NCBI RefSeq assembly: GCF_003333265.1
Contig: NZ_QOLB01000084.1
Span: 1 to 48,759, forward strand
Source of the DNA: Candidatus Halocynthiibacter alkanivorans
GTDB lineage: Bacteria; Pseudomonadota; Alphaproteobacteria; Rhodobacterales; Rhodobacteraceae
Direction of reading: 5' to 3'
DNA: 48,759 nt
The notes beneath the pieces are model-generated. The model was not told the origin of the DNA. It made no database searches and worked only from the letters and a program-made list of their open reading frames with translations. Positions 26,419 to 35,099 of the stretch are shown here, piece after piece. The position numbers and the translations under genes were made by a program. Position 1 is the first letter of the stretch, and each line of letters begins with the position of its first letter.

Positions 26419-26560
26419 AACTCTTGCATGACGCTGCCCGCACTGCGCAGAGCAGTTTTTCCGCTCAAAGTAACCAATGCTGGGTTTCACACAACATTCG
26501 GCTTTGGGCTCTAACCAGCTGTTCGCTCCGCTTTTGCCCGAACGACTGCTGAGCGGACAT

Positions 26561-26599
26561 AATTCTGCCATTCGGAATGGGACTTCGAATGGCAGAATT
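26561..26599. repeat. Inverted repeat, 14-bp arms, 11-base loop
   Basis: AATTCTGCCATTCG (26561-26574) and CGAATGGCAGAATT (26586-26599) are perfect reverse complements. The surrounding stretch GAGCGGACAT resembles dispersed intergenic repeats I associate with Roseobacter genomes, though copies cannot be checked here. It is not followed by a T-run, so it is not a typical terminator. The rest of 26419-26812 contains no gene I can support; an 81-codon ORF crossing the repeat is likely chance. Confidence 0.7.
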
Positions 26600-26812
26600 C
26601 GGTGCGTCGCGATATCAATTCCGGCAAGGCGAGCGGAAGCAGTACGACGCTACAGACACAAAACCAGCAAAAACGGCACCGGACGCGAACATTTGATCTA
26701 TGCCAATATCAGATATTTTTGAGCTGGCGCCAGACTGCGCAAGGCGCAACTCCGGCATCATTCAAAAGTGTTTAGCGATTATCAAGAGGCGAAACACACT
26801 GATGCCTTCCAC

Positions 26813-27607
26813 CTAGTCGACCCAAGGTAGACAAAGGCGATCTGTGTGATATGGCAACCGCTCCTGAGCCGCCTTAACAGCAGAATTTTTGATCTGTGCG
26901 CTCAGGAACCCGGGGCCAGCCCCGGCGCGTGCCAGTTCTGCTCCATCTGGCGCTATGATGCAGCTGCCGCCATAAAACCCTACGCCATTCTCTTGCCCAC
27001 AGTAATTAGCATAGGTCAGAAACACACCGTTTTCGAACGCGCGGGTCGGAACGACTTTGTCAGCGACGACACCCCATTGCGCACCAAGCGCCGTTGGGAC
27101 CACCACCAAATCTGCACCGGCCAGGGCGACGTGGCGCAGGTTTTCCGGGAATTCCACATCGAAACAGATAAGAACGGCAATCTTAAAGCCACCCAGGGCA
27201 AATAGCTCACACGCTTTGCCGGGCGCAAAATGTTCACCTTCGAAGCCAGGCGGCAAAATAAGCTTACGGTGACGACCAATCACTCTGCCAGATTTGTCGA
27301 TACACTGAGCACTGTTGAACAAGGTTTCTCCCTGCCGTTCAGCATAGCCATAAAGGATCGCCGTACCATGTGCCTTTGCCAACAGGGCGACGCTGCTGGC
27401 AAAAGGTCCATCGCATGGTTCTGCAACATCTGAGACAAGCGCACCGACATTATAGCCACTCTGAAATAATTCCGGCAGGATCAACAGATCGACGGGCTGA
27501 TTTATGCGTTTGGCCACTAGGGCTTCTGTCAGCCAGTCCAGGCGCGCCTGCGGACCACCAAGATCTGCAGGAACTTGTGCAACAGCGACATTCAGTTCAC
27601 GTGTCAT
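26813..27607 (-). CDS. Nitrilase-superfamily carbon-nitrogen hydrolase (amidase-like)
   Basis: A 264-residue cytosolic hydrolase with the Glu-Lys-Cys triad: Glu46 in LPELFQSGY, Lys115 in RHRKLILP and Cys148 in VLICFDVEFPE. The length and motif spacing fit the aliphatic/stereoselective amidase branches rather than true nitrilases. The family cleaves C-N bonds of amides or carbamoyl groups and releases ammonia or an amine; the substrate cannot be deduced. The start ATG 27607 follows AAGGA and lies 3 bases after the stop of the upstream M24-family gene, so the two form an operon and probably act on one pathway. Confidence 0.88.
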   Translation of the reverse strand: MTRELNVAVAQVPADLGGPQARLDWLTEALVAKRINQPVDLLILPELFQSGYNVGALVSDVAEPCDGPFASSVALLAKAHGTAILYGYAERQGETLFNSAQCIDKSGRVIGRHRKLILPPGFEGEHFAPGKACELFALGGFKIAVLICFDVEFPENLRHVALAGADLVVVPTALGAQWGVVADKVVPTRAFENGVFLTYANYCGQENGVGFYGGSCIIAPDGAELARAGAGPGFLSAQIKNSAVKAAQERLPYHTDRLCLPWVD

Positions 27608-27610
27608 TCT

Positions 27611-28768
27611 CTATCCTTTGCTGAGCAGGATTTGGCGCGGATAATCGGTGATATAGTCCACACCGGTTTCTGTCACGACTACTGAGTCACCAATCCGACC
27701 GGCGGTCACGCCTTCCACCGAAATGCCACCGTCAACAGCAAAGGTCATTCCGGGTTGCAACACAGTTTTATCACCTTCTTTCAGTTCAGGTGCTTCCAGA
27801 TAGGCCACGCCGATCGACCTTCCTGTGCGATAGCCGGTTTCATAGCCTCGTTCACGGTAGACTTCGTTTGCCGCTGCCGCGACATCCTCAGCTAAAACAC
27901 CGGGGCGGATGGCTGCAATAGCCGCCTGTTGGGCCTCAATCGCAGTCAATTGCACGTCGCGCGCCTGATCAGTCACGTCACCGATGTGGAACATCCGGTC
28001 GAAACCCAGCTTGTATTGTTTGAACTGAGCCATGTTGCAGAAGCAGAAATAAACCGGATCGAATTTCTGATAGGACCTTACACTCGCGCGGCGGTGCACC
28101 ATTGAAGCATCGGCGCCACTTTGCAGAATTTGCAGGTTGTGGATCATCGGTGAAACAAACCGATCCCAACCCTTGTCGGTCAGGAAGGTCGCAGCCTTAC
28201 GTGATCCGGCTTCAATAACAGCAAGCGCGGATTCATATTCTTGTGCGCCCTCTGCCAGGCTGTTGTGCGCCGCGGCCATCATCGCGCAGGCAATTTGACC
28301 CGCTTCTTTCATTATGCCGATTTCAAACGGAGTTTTGACCATCCGCATTGCACCCAATACAGGCGAAATATCTTTGAGAGGCACGCCGGGATAAGTGTCG
28401 TCCAGATGATTGCGCACAATTGCAGGGATTGTGCCGCGTTCGATCCAAATTTCCGAAGGTTTTTCACCCAGTGCCTGCGCCAGAGCGCGACCCCATGTGC
28501 GCTGACCAATGTCTTCCCAAACACGGACATCTTCCACCCAGGTCATTTCGCCGACCATCTCAGATTCCATCAGCGGCGTGATGACGACAGGCGCTTCATC
28601 CGCATCTACCACAAGCATCGACGGACGGCCGAATTCAATCCCCAGATAACCCCAGAACCCAGCCAGATAGGCGATCGAGCTTTCGTCAGTAAAAAGGGCC
28701 TTCCGGATACCTACCTCTTTCATTCTTGTCTGAAGGTTTCGGGTGCGTATTTTTGCTTCTTCGAGCAT
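27611..28768 (-). CDS. M24 creatinase/aminopeptidase-fold hydrolase with degenerate metal site
   Basis: A 385-residue protein with the creatinase N-terminal domain (about 10-140) and the pita-bread M24 domain (about 150-380). Landmarks include FVSPMIHNLQILQSGADAS, VHRRASV (His225), FDRMF (Asp257), TGRSIG (Arg317 at the usual metal-ligand His), FAVDGG (Asp346 at the usual Glu) and RIGDSVVV (Gly360 at the usual Glu). At least three of the five standard dimetal ligands are therefore missing. Creatinase, which splits creatine into sarcosine and urea, is a metal-free member of this fold and uses a His where His225 aligns. A metal-free amidinohydrolase-like role is an inference; an inactive paralogue is the alternative. 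A strong AAGGAGA precedes the start. It is transcribed with the amidase gene. Confidence 0.8.
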   Translation of the reverse strand: MLEEAKIRTRNLQTRMKEVGIRKALFTDESSIAYLAGFWGYLGIEFGRPSMLVVDADEAPVVITPLMESEMVGEMTWVEDVRVWEDIGQRTWGRALAQALGEKPSEIWIERGTIPAIVRNHLDDTYPGVPLKDISPVLGAMRMVKTPFEIGIMKEAGQIACAMMAAAHNSLAEGAQEYESALAVIEAGSRKAATFLTDKGWDRFVSPMIHNLQILQSGADASMVHRRASVRSYQKFDPVYFCFCNMAQFKQYKLGFDRMFHIGDVTDQARDVQLTAIEAQQAAIAAIRPGVLAEDVAAAANEVYRERGYETGYRTGRSIGVAYLEAPELKEGDKTVLQPGMTFAVDGGISVEGVTAGRIGDSVVVTETGVDYITDYPRQILLSKG

Positions 28769-28945
28769 TATGAGGTCTCCTTTTATGAGCGCAATTCCTG
28801 AGGTTTGTCAGCCAAGATGGCTGGGCAAGAACACGGCATTAGGCGCAACAAATGTCACGATATGCAAACGATCCAAAAGCAGGAATTTCAATTTCGGACA
28901 TCCAAACTTCTTTTACGTCACTGTATTCCGGCCCCTCCCTGAGGC

Positions 28946-29410
28946 CGGGGCTATCCACCGCATGGCGTGCGTGGTGCTGGGTCCGCACTGGCGCGCGCAT
29001 CAATCTTTGCCGCGATACCCGACTACCTGCAAACTGCGCGGGATGAAATCTGCCTGCTGGTGCAGGTTGAGAACCGCAAAGGAATGGAAGCGCTGGACGA
29101 AATTCTGAAGAGCGATGGCATTGATGGTGTCTTTTTGGGGCCATCTGATCTGGCCGCAGATATGGGCCATATCGGTCAGGCCGGTGCAGCAGAGGTCAAA
29201 GAGACCGTATTGGGCGCCATACGAAAAATCGTTACTGCGGGAAAAGCCGGCGGCATCCTGACCCTGGACCCCCAAACGCAAACGGCCTGCCGCGATCTTG
29301 GCGCGACGTTTATCGCAACTGAAATCGACGTCACATTGTTCGTCCGAAATATCCGCGAGGCTGCAAAAGGCGCCGGCGAACGTTTACAAAACGGAGCAGC
29401 GCCCCGCTAA
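28946..29410 (+). pseudogene. HpcH/HpaI aldolase, C-terminal remnant
   Basis: The frame reads RGYPPHGVRGAGSALARAS just after an in-frame TGA (28940-28942) and continues through EICLLVQVENRKGMEALDEI and GIDGVFLGPSDLAADMGH, the hallmark segments of class II HpcH/HpaI aldolases, including the metal-binding Glu in QVE. The N-terminal half, with the first metal and substrate residues, is absent: the sequence upstream of 28946 has no resemblance in any frame. The first usable start, GTG 28967, would give 147 residues instead of about 250, so I call it a truncated pseudogene. The intact parent would cleave 4-hydroxy-2-oxo acids to pyruvate and an aldehyde. Confidence 0.75.
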
Positions 29411-30402
29411 ATAAGCCGCAACCGCAACACTCAAGATTGCAAATACAAAGCTTCCTGCGCTCGCAGCGAAAGCCCGGTTTTGCCATTCCTCCGGCTGCCA
29501 GGTGTCGGGAAGCGCCAAAACCGGACATTTATACCGCCACAGCGAACGAAAACAGCCCGCCAAACTGACCCACTTCTGCAGCAGCAGCATTGATCAGTAA
29601 GGGCTCAATCAAAACACATGCAGCCCGGATTTTGACAGTTTCAATCCCAAGCGGCGGCTAATCGAGGACGTTCATCGTCGGGGAAATCATGACGTCAGCC
29701 GCAATAGAAAACTCAATGGAGAATGCAACATCCGGGGACATGGAGCGAAAGTTCGCGATCACTGGCAACTAGCCCTCGAGTTCTTTGGGGGCATTCCCCT
29801 GAGCACCGCAGCCACTGACAAGATGCGGACGTTCCAGACCTTCACTCGGATCAGTCCAACTGCTGCTCTCGGTCCATTGCCGACATGTAAAACTTGCCGC
29901 CTTGGCCAGTGGAATGTTCAGATTGCGGATATTCGCGCATCACGCAGCAAATCAATTTGAATCTATGAACTTCGTAGAATTGAATAGACCATGACTTTGC
30001 GTATTTAGGAGTACTGTTAATCGGTTTTCAGAAGACGTCAGACGGAAATTGAAAATGCATTCGCTGGTTCCGATCTTAACGACGATGTCCACGAAATCAG
30101 CCCGCTACAACTCGGCGCGAATTGCTTTACGCATGAATGCGTTGCGATATTCTGGGGCCATATCTTGTCTCCTTCATTGCGAATACCGCTCGAAAGAGCC
30201 CGGCATTTTTACGCGACAAGACCACTGCAGCTGCGCGCCGCGCCGGGAAATGCTTACCTGCCCCCCCTGTAGGCTTCATGCCGGGTGAAACATGGTCTGC
30301 AGTAAGAACTCCCTTCTGTTGTTGCATTTCTGAGATTGCAAAGGGAACTCCGGGCCGGTGCTCCGGTATCCGCCGGCAAAACACTGTTTAACGAATTGCG
30401 AT
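29411..30402. other. Gene-poor, decayed interval upstream of the urea transporter
   Basis: Nearly 1 kb without a supportable gene. It contains a 9-bp inverted repeat (CCGGTTTTG 29474-29482 with CAAAACCGG 29516-29524). On the minus strand an 18-codon ORF (30161 to 30105, MAPEYRNAFMRKAIRAEL) has a strong AAGGAGA ribosome site and is followed in frame by more open sequence after its TAG, which looks like the start of a nonsense-broken gene. I do not recognise it. Confidence 0.5.
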
Positions 30403-31098
30403 CTAAACAGAAACCGCCTCCAGCAACTGCGATCTGGAAATGTCCTTTTTGGTCCCGGAGCTGACAGTTTTACCACCCCGGAGCACGACGAACTGGTCGG
30501 AATTCTCATAGGCAAAGTCGAAATATTGTTCGACCAGCACAATTGCCATTTCGCCGAGGTCACGCAGATAGCAGATCACCCTGCCGATCTGTTGAATAAT
30601 ATTAGGCTGAATTCCCTCGGTAGGCTCGTCCAGCAACAGCAGTTTTGGCTTGGTGATCAGCGCCCGGGCAATGGCAAGCTGCTGCTGCTGGCCACCCGAC
30701 AAGTCCCCCCCGCGCCGGGCCTGCATTTCTTTCAGCACGGGAAACAGATTGTAGATCTCGTCCGGAATAAACCGCTCTGCGGCGGGCAGGCAGGCAAAAC
30801 CAGTTTCCAGGTTTTCTTTCACACTCAGCAAGGGAAAGACATCGCGCCCCTGCGGCACATAACCGACACCCAGCCTGGCCAGCGCGTGAGCGCTGGGTTT
30901 GCCCATGACCTGGCCGTCAATGGTAATCGTTCCGGATGACCTGGGGTGGCTGCCCGAAATGGCTTTGAGCAGGCTGGTTTTACCAACACCGTTTGTGCCC
31001 ATGACACAGGTGATTTCACCCAGTTTCGCACCCATCGATATGTCATGCAAAATTTGCGAACTGCCATAGTGCAGATTCAGGTTTTCAATTTTCAACAT
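30403..31098 (-). CDS. urtE: Urea ABC transporter ATP-binding protein UrtE
   Basis: One of two ATPases of the HAAT-type urea importer, 231 residues. Walker A is GTNGVGKTS (about 34-42), the Q-loop region is GYVPQGRDVFPLLSVKENL, the signature is LSGGQQQQLAIARAL, Walker B is LLLLDEPTEGIQPN and the H-loop has VEQYFDFA in place of His, as is usual for LivF/UrtE. It is the last gene of urtABCDE, 3 bases after urtD, on the minus strand. The neighbouring urease cluster makes urea rather than branched amino acids the likely substrate. Confidence 0.92.
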   Translation of the reverse strand: MLKIENLNLHYGSSQILHDISMGAKLGEITCVMGTNGVGKTSLLKAISGSHPRSSGTITIDGQVMGKPSAHALARLGVGYVPQGRDVFPLLSVKENLETGFACLPAAERFIPDEIYNLFPVLKEMQARRGGDLSGGQQQQLAIARALITKPKLLLLDEPTEGIQPNIIQQIGRVICYLRDLGEMAIVLVEQYFDFAYENSDQFVVLRGGKTVSSGTKKDISRSQLLEAVSV

Positions 31099-31101
31099 TG
31101 C

Positions 31102-31842
31102 TCAGCGCCCCAGATAGACATCAATGACGTCCTGATTTTTCGTGACATGATCCAGACTGCCCTCGGCCAGAACCGATCCGGCATGCAGCACCGTGACTTT
31201 GCAGTTCAGACGCCGGACAAATTCCATATCGTGTTCAACCACGATGACGGCACGGGTCTTGGCCGCCTCAACCAGGATGTTGGTGGTATGCTCGCGCTCT
31301 TCGGGCGTCATGCCCGCGGCAGGTTCATCCACCAGCAGCAGCAGCGGGTCCTGAGCCAGCAGCATGCCGATCTCCAGCCATTGTTTCTGACCATGACTAA
31401 GCTCACCTGATTTGCGCGCCAGGCTGTCGGCCAGCCCAATTTTTTCGGCGACGTCCCGGACCCGGTTGTCATCCGGTTTTGACCGCCGGTAAAACAATGC
31501 CGCAATCGGGGAACGCTCGTTTTTGAGCGCAAGAAGCAGATTGTCAAACACGGTCTGATCCTCGAACACGGTCGGGCGCTGGAACTTCCGGCTGACCCCG
31601 GCCTGCGCAATTTTTGCCTCGCTCATGGCCAGCAGAGAAACGGATCTTTCCCCCCAGATCACCCGTCCCTCATCGGGGCGGGTTTTACCGGTGATGATAT
31701 CCATAAACGTCGTTTTTCCGGCCCCGTTGGGGCCGATGATCGCGCGCATTTCGGCCATACCGATATGAAAGGACAGATTGTTGATCGCCTTGAACCCGTC
31801 AAACGAGACCGAGACGCCGGACACCTCAAGCAAAGCACTCAT
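31102..31842 (-). CDS. urtD: Urea ABC transporter ATP-binding protein UrtD
   Basis: The LivG-like ATPase of the urea importer, 246 residues. Walker A is GPNGAGKTT (about 37-45), followed by MDIITGKTRPDEG. The signature region is ELSHGQKQWLEIGMLLAQD, with LSHGQ in place of LSGGQ as is characteristic of UrtD. Walker B is LLLLVDEPAAGMTPEE and the H-loop VVEHDMEFV. The start overlaps the urtC stop by 4 bases. Confidence 0.93.
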   Translation of the reverse strand: MSALLEVSGVSVSFDGFKAINNLSFHIGMAEMRAIIGPNGAGKTTFMDIITGKTRPDEGRVIWGERSVSLLAMSEAKIAQAGVSRKFQRPTVFEDQTVFDNLLLALKNERSPIAALFYRRSKPDDNRVRDVAEKIGLADSLARKSGELSHGQKQWLEIGMLLAQDPLLLLVDEPAAGMTPEEREHTTNILVEAAKTRAVIVVEHDMEFVRRLNCKVTVLHAGSVLAEGSLDHVTKNQDVIDVYLGR

Positions 31843-33071
31843 TTTGTCGCCTCTCTTTCCTGCAGTGATCCTTTGCCCGGTCCAAGATCTGCCCCATGCC
31901 GGTTGGGCCGGACCACGCCGAGAAACAGATCAATCAGCCCGCCAAGCCCTTTGGGGGCAAACAATGTGACCAGCACAAAGGACAGGCCGAGCAAAACCTG
32001 CCACCAGTCCACCCAGTCGATGGTGTAAAAGCCCAGAAACACTGAGGGCACCTGACCGCCGGTGAACCAGGTTGAAGCCAGCGAAACGAACGCTGCACCG
32101 ATCGCGGCGCCGTACAACCGCCCCCGGCCGCCAATCGCCACCCAGACCGCAAGATAGATCGAAGCAATGGGCGTGACTTCTGCCGGATTGATAATGCCGG
32201 CCTGCGGATAATAGAGCGCACCGGCGATACCGGCGATGGCGGCGGTCAGGACAAAGACGAACAGTTTGTAACTCTCAACCGAATAGCCGAGAAATCTGAC
32301 CCGCGCCTCGTCGTCCCGGATCGCCCGGATCACGCTACCGAATTTTCCGGACACCACCCAGGCGGCAAGCAGATATCCCAGGCCAAGCGCCAGCGCCGAG
32401 GCCCACAGGAACCACAGCGAAACCACACTTTGAGGGATGGCTTCGGCCCCGGGCAGATTCTGCAGGCCGGACAGGCCGTTGTTGCCGCGCAGACCGCTGT
32501 CGTTCTGAAACAGGTAGAGCGCCAGCGCCAGTGTCATCGCCTGGGTCAGGATCGACAGGTAAACGCCCGTGACCCGGCTGCGGAAGGCCAGCCAGCCAAA
32601 GATCAGCGCCAGCAGGCCTGGCACCAGCACCACCAGCATCAGTTGCAGCGGCAGGCTGTGTGAAAATGCCCAGATCAGGGGAAAGTCGCTACTGCCGACG
32701 ACGCCGAAAATCTTATTTCCGATCGCTGCCACTATTTCCTGATCCGTCGGTGGGATTTCCACATTCGCCAGTGAGGCAAACACCACGTCTCGGGTGCGCT
32801 CATACATCAGCCACATGCCAATCATATACCCGCCCAGTCCAAAGAAGGCGAAATGCCCCAGCGACAGTATTCCGCAATAGCCCCACACCAGATCCATGGC
32901 GACCGCAACCAGGCTCAGGCAAAGCGTCTTGCCAAGGGTTTTGATCATAGAGGTAGAAATCAGCCCGACACCGGCGCCTTCGGACAATGTGGTGACAACC
33001 AGGGTGAAAACAGCCAGACAGGCCAAAAAGACCAGAACGCTGGGGTTGCGATAGAAAAAACTTCTTTGCAT
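31839..33071 (-). CDS. urtC: Urea ABC transporter permease UrtC
   Basis: Inner-membrane permease of 410 residues with about ten hydrophobic segments, beginning SVLVFLACLAVFTLVVTTL. It carries family segments GYCGILSLGHFAFFGLGGYMIGMW and WVAIGGRGRLYGAAIGAAFVS seen in LivM/UrtC proteins. It pairs with UrtB to form the channel. The 5' end lies 3 bases after the urtB stop, and the 3' end overlaps urtD. Confidence 0.93.
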   Translation of the reverse strand: MQRSFFYRNPSVLVFLACLAVFTLVVTTLSEGAGVGLISTSMIKTLGKTLCLSLVAVAMDLVWGYCGILSLGHFAFFGLGGYMIGMWLMYERTRDVVFASLANVEIPPTDQEIVAAIGNKIFGVVGSSDFPLIWAFSHSLPLQLMLVVLVPGLLALIFGWLAFRSRVTGVYLSILTQAMTLALALYLFQNDSGLRGNNGLSGLQNLPGAEAIPQSVVSLWFLWASALALGLGYLLAAWVVSGKFGSVIRAIRDDEARVRFLGYSVESYKLFVFVLTAAIAGIAGALYYPQAGIINPAEVTPIASIYLAVWVAIGGRGRLYGAAIGAAFVSLASTWFTGGQVPSVFLGFYTIDWVDWWQVLLGLSFVLVTLFAPKGLGGLIDLFLGVVRPNRHGADLGPGKGSLQEREATK

Positions 33072-33074
33072 GGT

Positions 33075-35030
33075 TTAGTCCCCTGCCGCACGGCCCTTGA
33101 GCGCCACAATGCCCCTGGGTTTGAACTGAATGAAAATGATGATGAAGACGATCATAAAGGTCTGCGCCGCCAGGGTGTTTCCGGGGTTCAGCCATTCGAC
33201 ACCCTTCTGGAAAAACCCGATCATAGTTGCCCCGGCCAGCGTGCCCCAGATGTTGCCAACGCCGCCGACGACCACCGTCATGAAACTCTGCACGATATAA
33301 TCGTTCCCGAGTTCTGACGTGACCTTTGCGAACAGACCGATGGCGACACCAGCAATGCCGGCAATGCCCGAGCCCAGGCCAAAGGTCAGCATGTTCACCC
33401 GCGCCGGGTTAATCCCCATGCTGGCCGCCATTTTCGGGTTTTGCGTCACCGCCCGGGTTTCCAGCCCAAAACGGGTGCGTTTCATGATGAACAGGTAGAC
33501 AGCGAGAAAAATCATCGCCAGCACAAAGATTGCGATGCGAATGTAGCTGATGGATACGACATCGTTCAGCACCCAGGCCCCGTCCAGCCATGCCGGCGAA
33601 GTCAGCGGCCGGGCCTGGGTGCCAAAGATGTTTTTGGCGATCTGCTGCAGCGCAATCGAAATACCAAATGTCGCCAGCAATGTTTCCAGCGGCCGGTTAT
33701 ACAGCCACCGTATGACCAGCCGTTCCATTGCAACCCCGGCCGCAAATGTCACCGCAAAGGCCAGCGGCAGCGCGACAATAATCGAGACTGTGTAGTTGGT
33801 GATATACTGCTGCACGATATAGCCGGTGTAGGCCCCCATCATGATGAATTCCGCATGGGCCATGTTGATCACCCCCATCACGCCAAATGTGATGGCCAGG
33901 CCAATCGCTGCCAGAAACAGAATTGATCCGAGAGACATGGCATCAAGCGTCAGGTCGACAAACCGGTACAGCCCGACCTTCAGCCCGATGGCATCAAGCG
34001 CTTTCGTGGCAGCAGCGGTCACCGCCGGTGACGGGTCCTGGTAAACATCAACAAAGCTATAGCCGGCAACTGCTGCCGCGATTTCTGCTTCGCCGACAGA
34101 TTCCGCTGCCAGGCCTGCAGCGACAAGCGCGTCATAGGCCTGGTCGCGGGCGTCCTGGCTGCTCAGCTGCGTCAGCGGCACGCCGCCGGCCCGGCCTGCG
34201 TCGATATTGGTCAGAAGAGCCGTATATTTACCGGCATCTGTGACCCGTTGAGGGGCCAATTCCGCTGTAACCATCATGGTGTAGGCGTCTTCGACAGACA
34301 GGTCTTCACTGCCAGGACGCAGACTGCGCGCGAGGTTCATTCCGGCGGTTTCAGATTTCGGCCCCACGATGCGCCGGGTGGCGACCAGCGGGTTCAGAGC
34401 GGCGCGGACATCCAGAGAGGTCGCACCGGACAGTTGGCCGATGGCTTCAATTCGTTTTGCCTCATCCCTGTCAAAAGTAACCGTGAGCAAACGCGTAAGG
34501 TGCAGTTTTAAAGTCAAAATATCCGGATCCGTCTCGCCTGCGAGCGAGGCCTGCAAAGGCGCCAGATGCGCCGCGTCCGGGTTGCGCTGAACCGACGTCA
34601 GCGCCGCCCGCCGCTGCACCGGGTCCGGGTCCGACAACTGGAAGCGCACCAGCGAGGTGGCGATCATTGCCCGTACGCCACTGTTTGGTTTCAACCGTTT
34701 CATCGTTTTGGGATCAAATGTCCCGGCCTCTGCACCGCTGTCAAAATCTAACAACAGGGTCTGACCCCGGGCGTCCTTGACCGTGTGGAAGAACAGACCA
34801 TCAGATTTGCGCTGCCACATTTCCTTGGCCTGCCAGCTTTGCAGCACCGTCTGCGCCTGCGGCAGCCCGCTGTTGCTCAGCGCGTTGATGGCAGGGGCGA
34901 TGGTGCGGCGCGAACTTTTTTCAATCAGCGCACGATGCGTCTGAAGAAGATCCTGAACCGGCTGTTGCTGCGCCGCTGTCGCCTGCGCAAACAAAATGAT
35001 GGCGGTCAAAGCCGCAAGAATTATCCGCAT
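33075..35030 (-). CDS. urtB: Urea ABC transporter permease UrtB with long periplasmic N-terminal domain
   Basis: A 651-residue protein. Start at 35030 is chosen because the peptide then opens with a signal-like segment (MRIILAALTAIILFAQATAAQ) and AGGA lies just upstream; the frame is open to 35099 without a plausible N-terminus. Residues about 22-340 are a helical, repeat-like exported domain (EAKRIEAIGQLSGATSLDVR, repeated Ala/Leu patterns), and residues about 355-650 are the LivH-type permease with GVMGVINMAHAEFIMMGAY. Proteobacterial UrtB proteins often carry such an extension; its role is not established. It follows urtA by 69 bases. Confidence 0.92.
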   Translation of the reverse strand: MRIILAALTAIILFAQATAAQQQPVQDLLQTHRALIEKSSRRTIAPAINALSNSGLPQAQTVLQSWQAKEMWQRKSDGLFFHTVKDARGQTLLLDFDSGAEAGTFDPKTMKRLKPNSGVRAMIATSLVRFQLSDPDPVQRRAALTSVQRNPDAAHLAPLQASLAGETDPDILTLKLHLTRLLTVTFDRDEAKRIEAIGQLSGATSLDVRAALNPLVATRRIVGPKSETAGMNLARSLRPGSEDLSVEDAYTMMVTAELAPQRVTDAGKYTALLTNIDAGRAGGVPLTQLSSQDARDQAYDALVAAGLAAESVGEAEIAAAVAGYSFVDVYQDPSPAVTAAATKALDAIGLKVGLYRFVDLTLDAMSLGSILFLAAIGLAITFGVMGVINMAHAEFIMMGAYTGYIVQQYITNYTVSIIVALPLAFAVTFAAGVAMERLVIRWLYNRPLETLLATFGISIALQQIAKNIFGTQARPLTSPAWLDGAWVLNDVVSISYIRIAIFVLAMIFLAVYLFIMKRTRFGLETRAVTQNPKMAASMGINPARVNMLTFGLGSGIAGIAGVAIGLFAKVTSELGNDYIVQSFMTVVVGGVGNIWGTLAGATMIGFFQKGVEWLNPGNTLAAQTFMIVFIIIFIQFKPRGIVALKGRAAGD

Positions 35031-35099
35031 GAGTCCTGCCTGGGTTAGGTAGGAGGGGACTGCAGCCCCCTCCTGAGTAACGTGCTGATCTGATCGCAA

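Noticed and set aside
27611-28768. DMSP lyase DddP, also an M24-fold protein of roseobacters
   Set aside because: The protein is shorter than DddP (about 445 residues) and lacks several of the metal ligands DddP retains.
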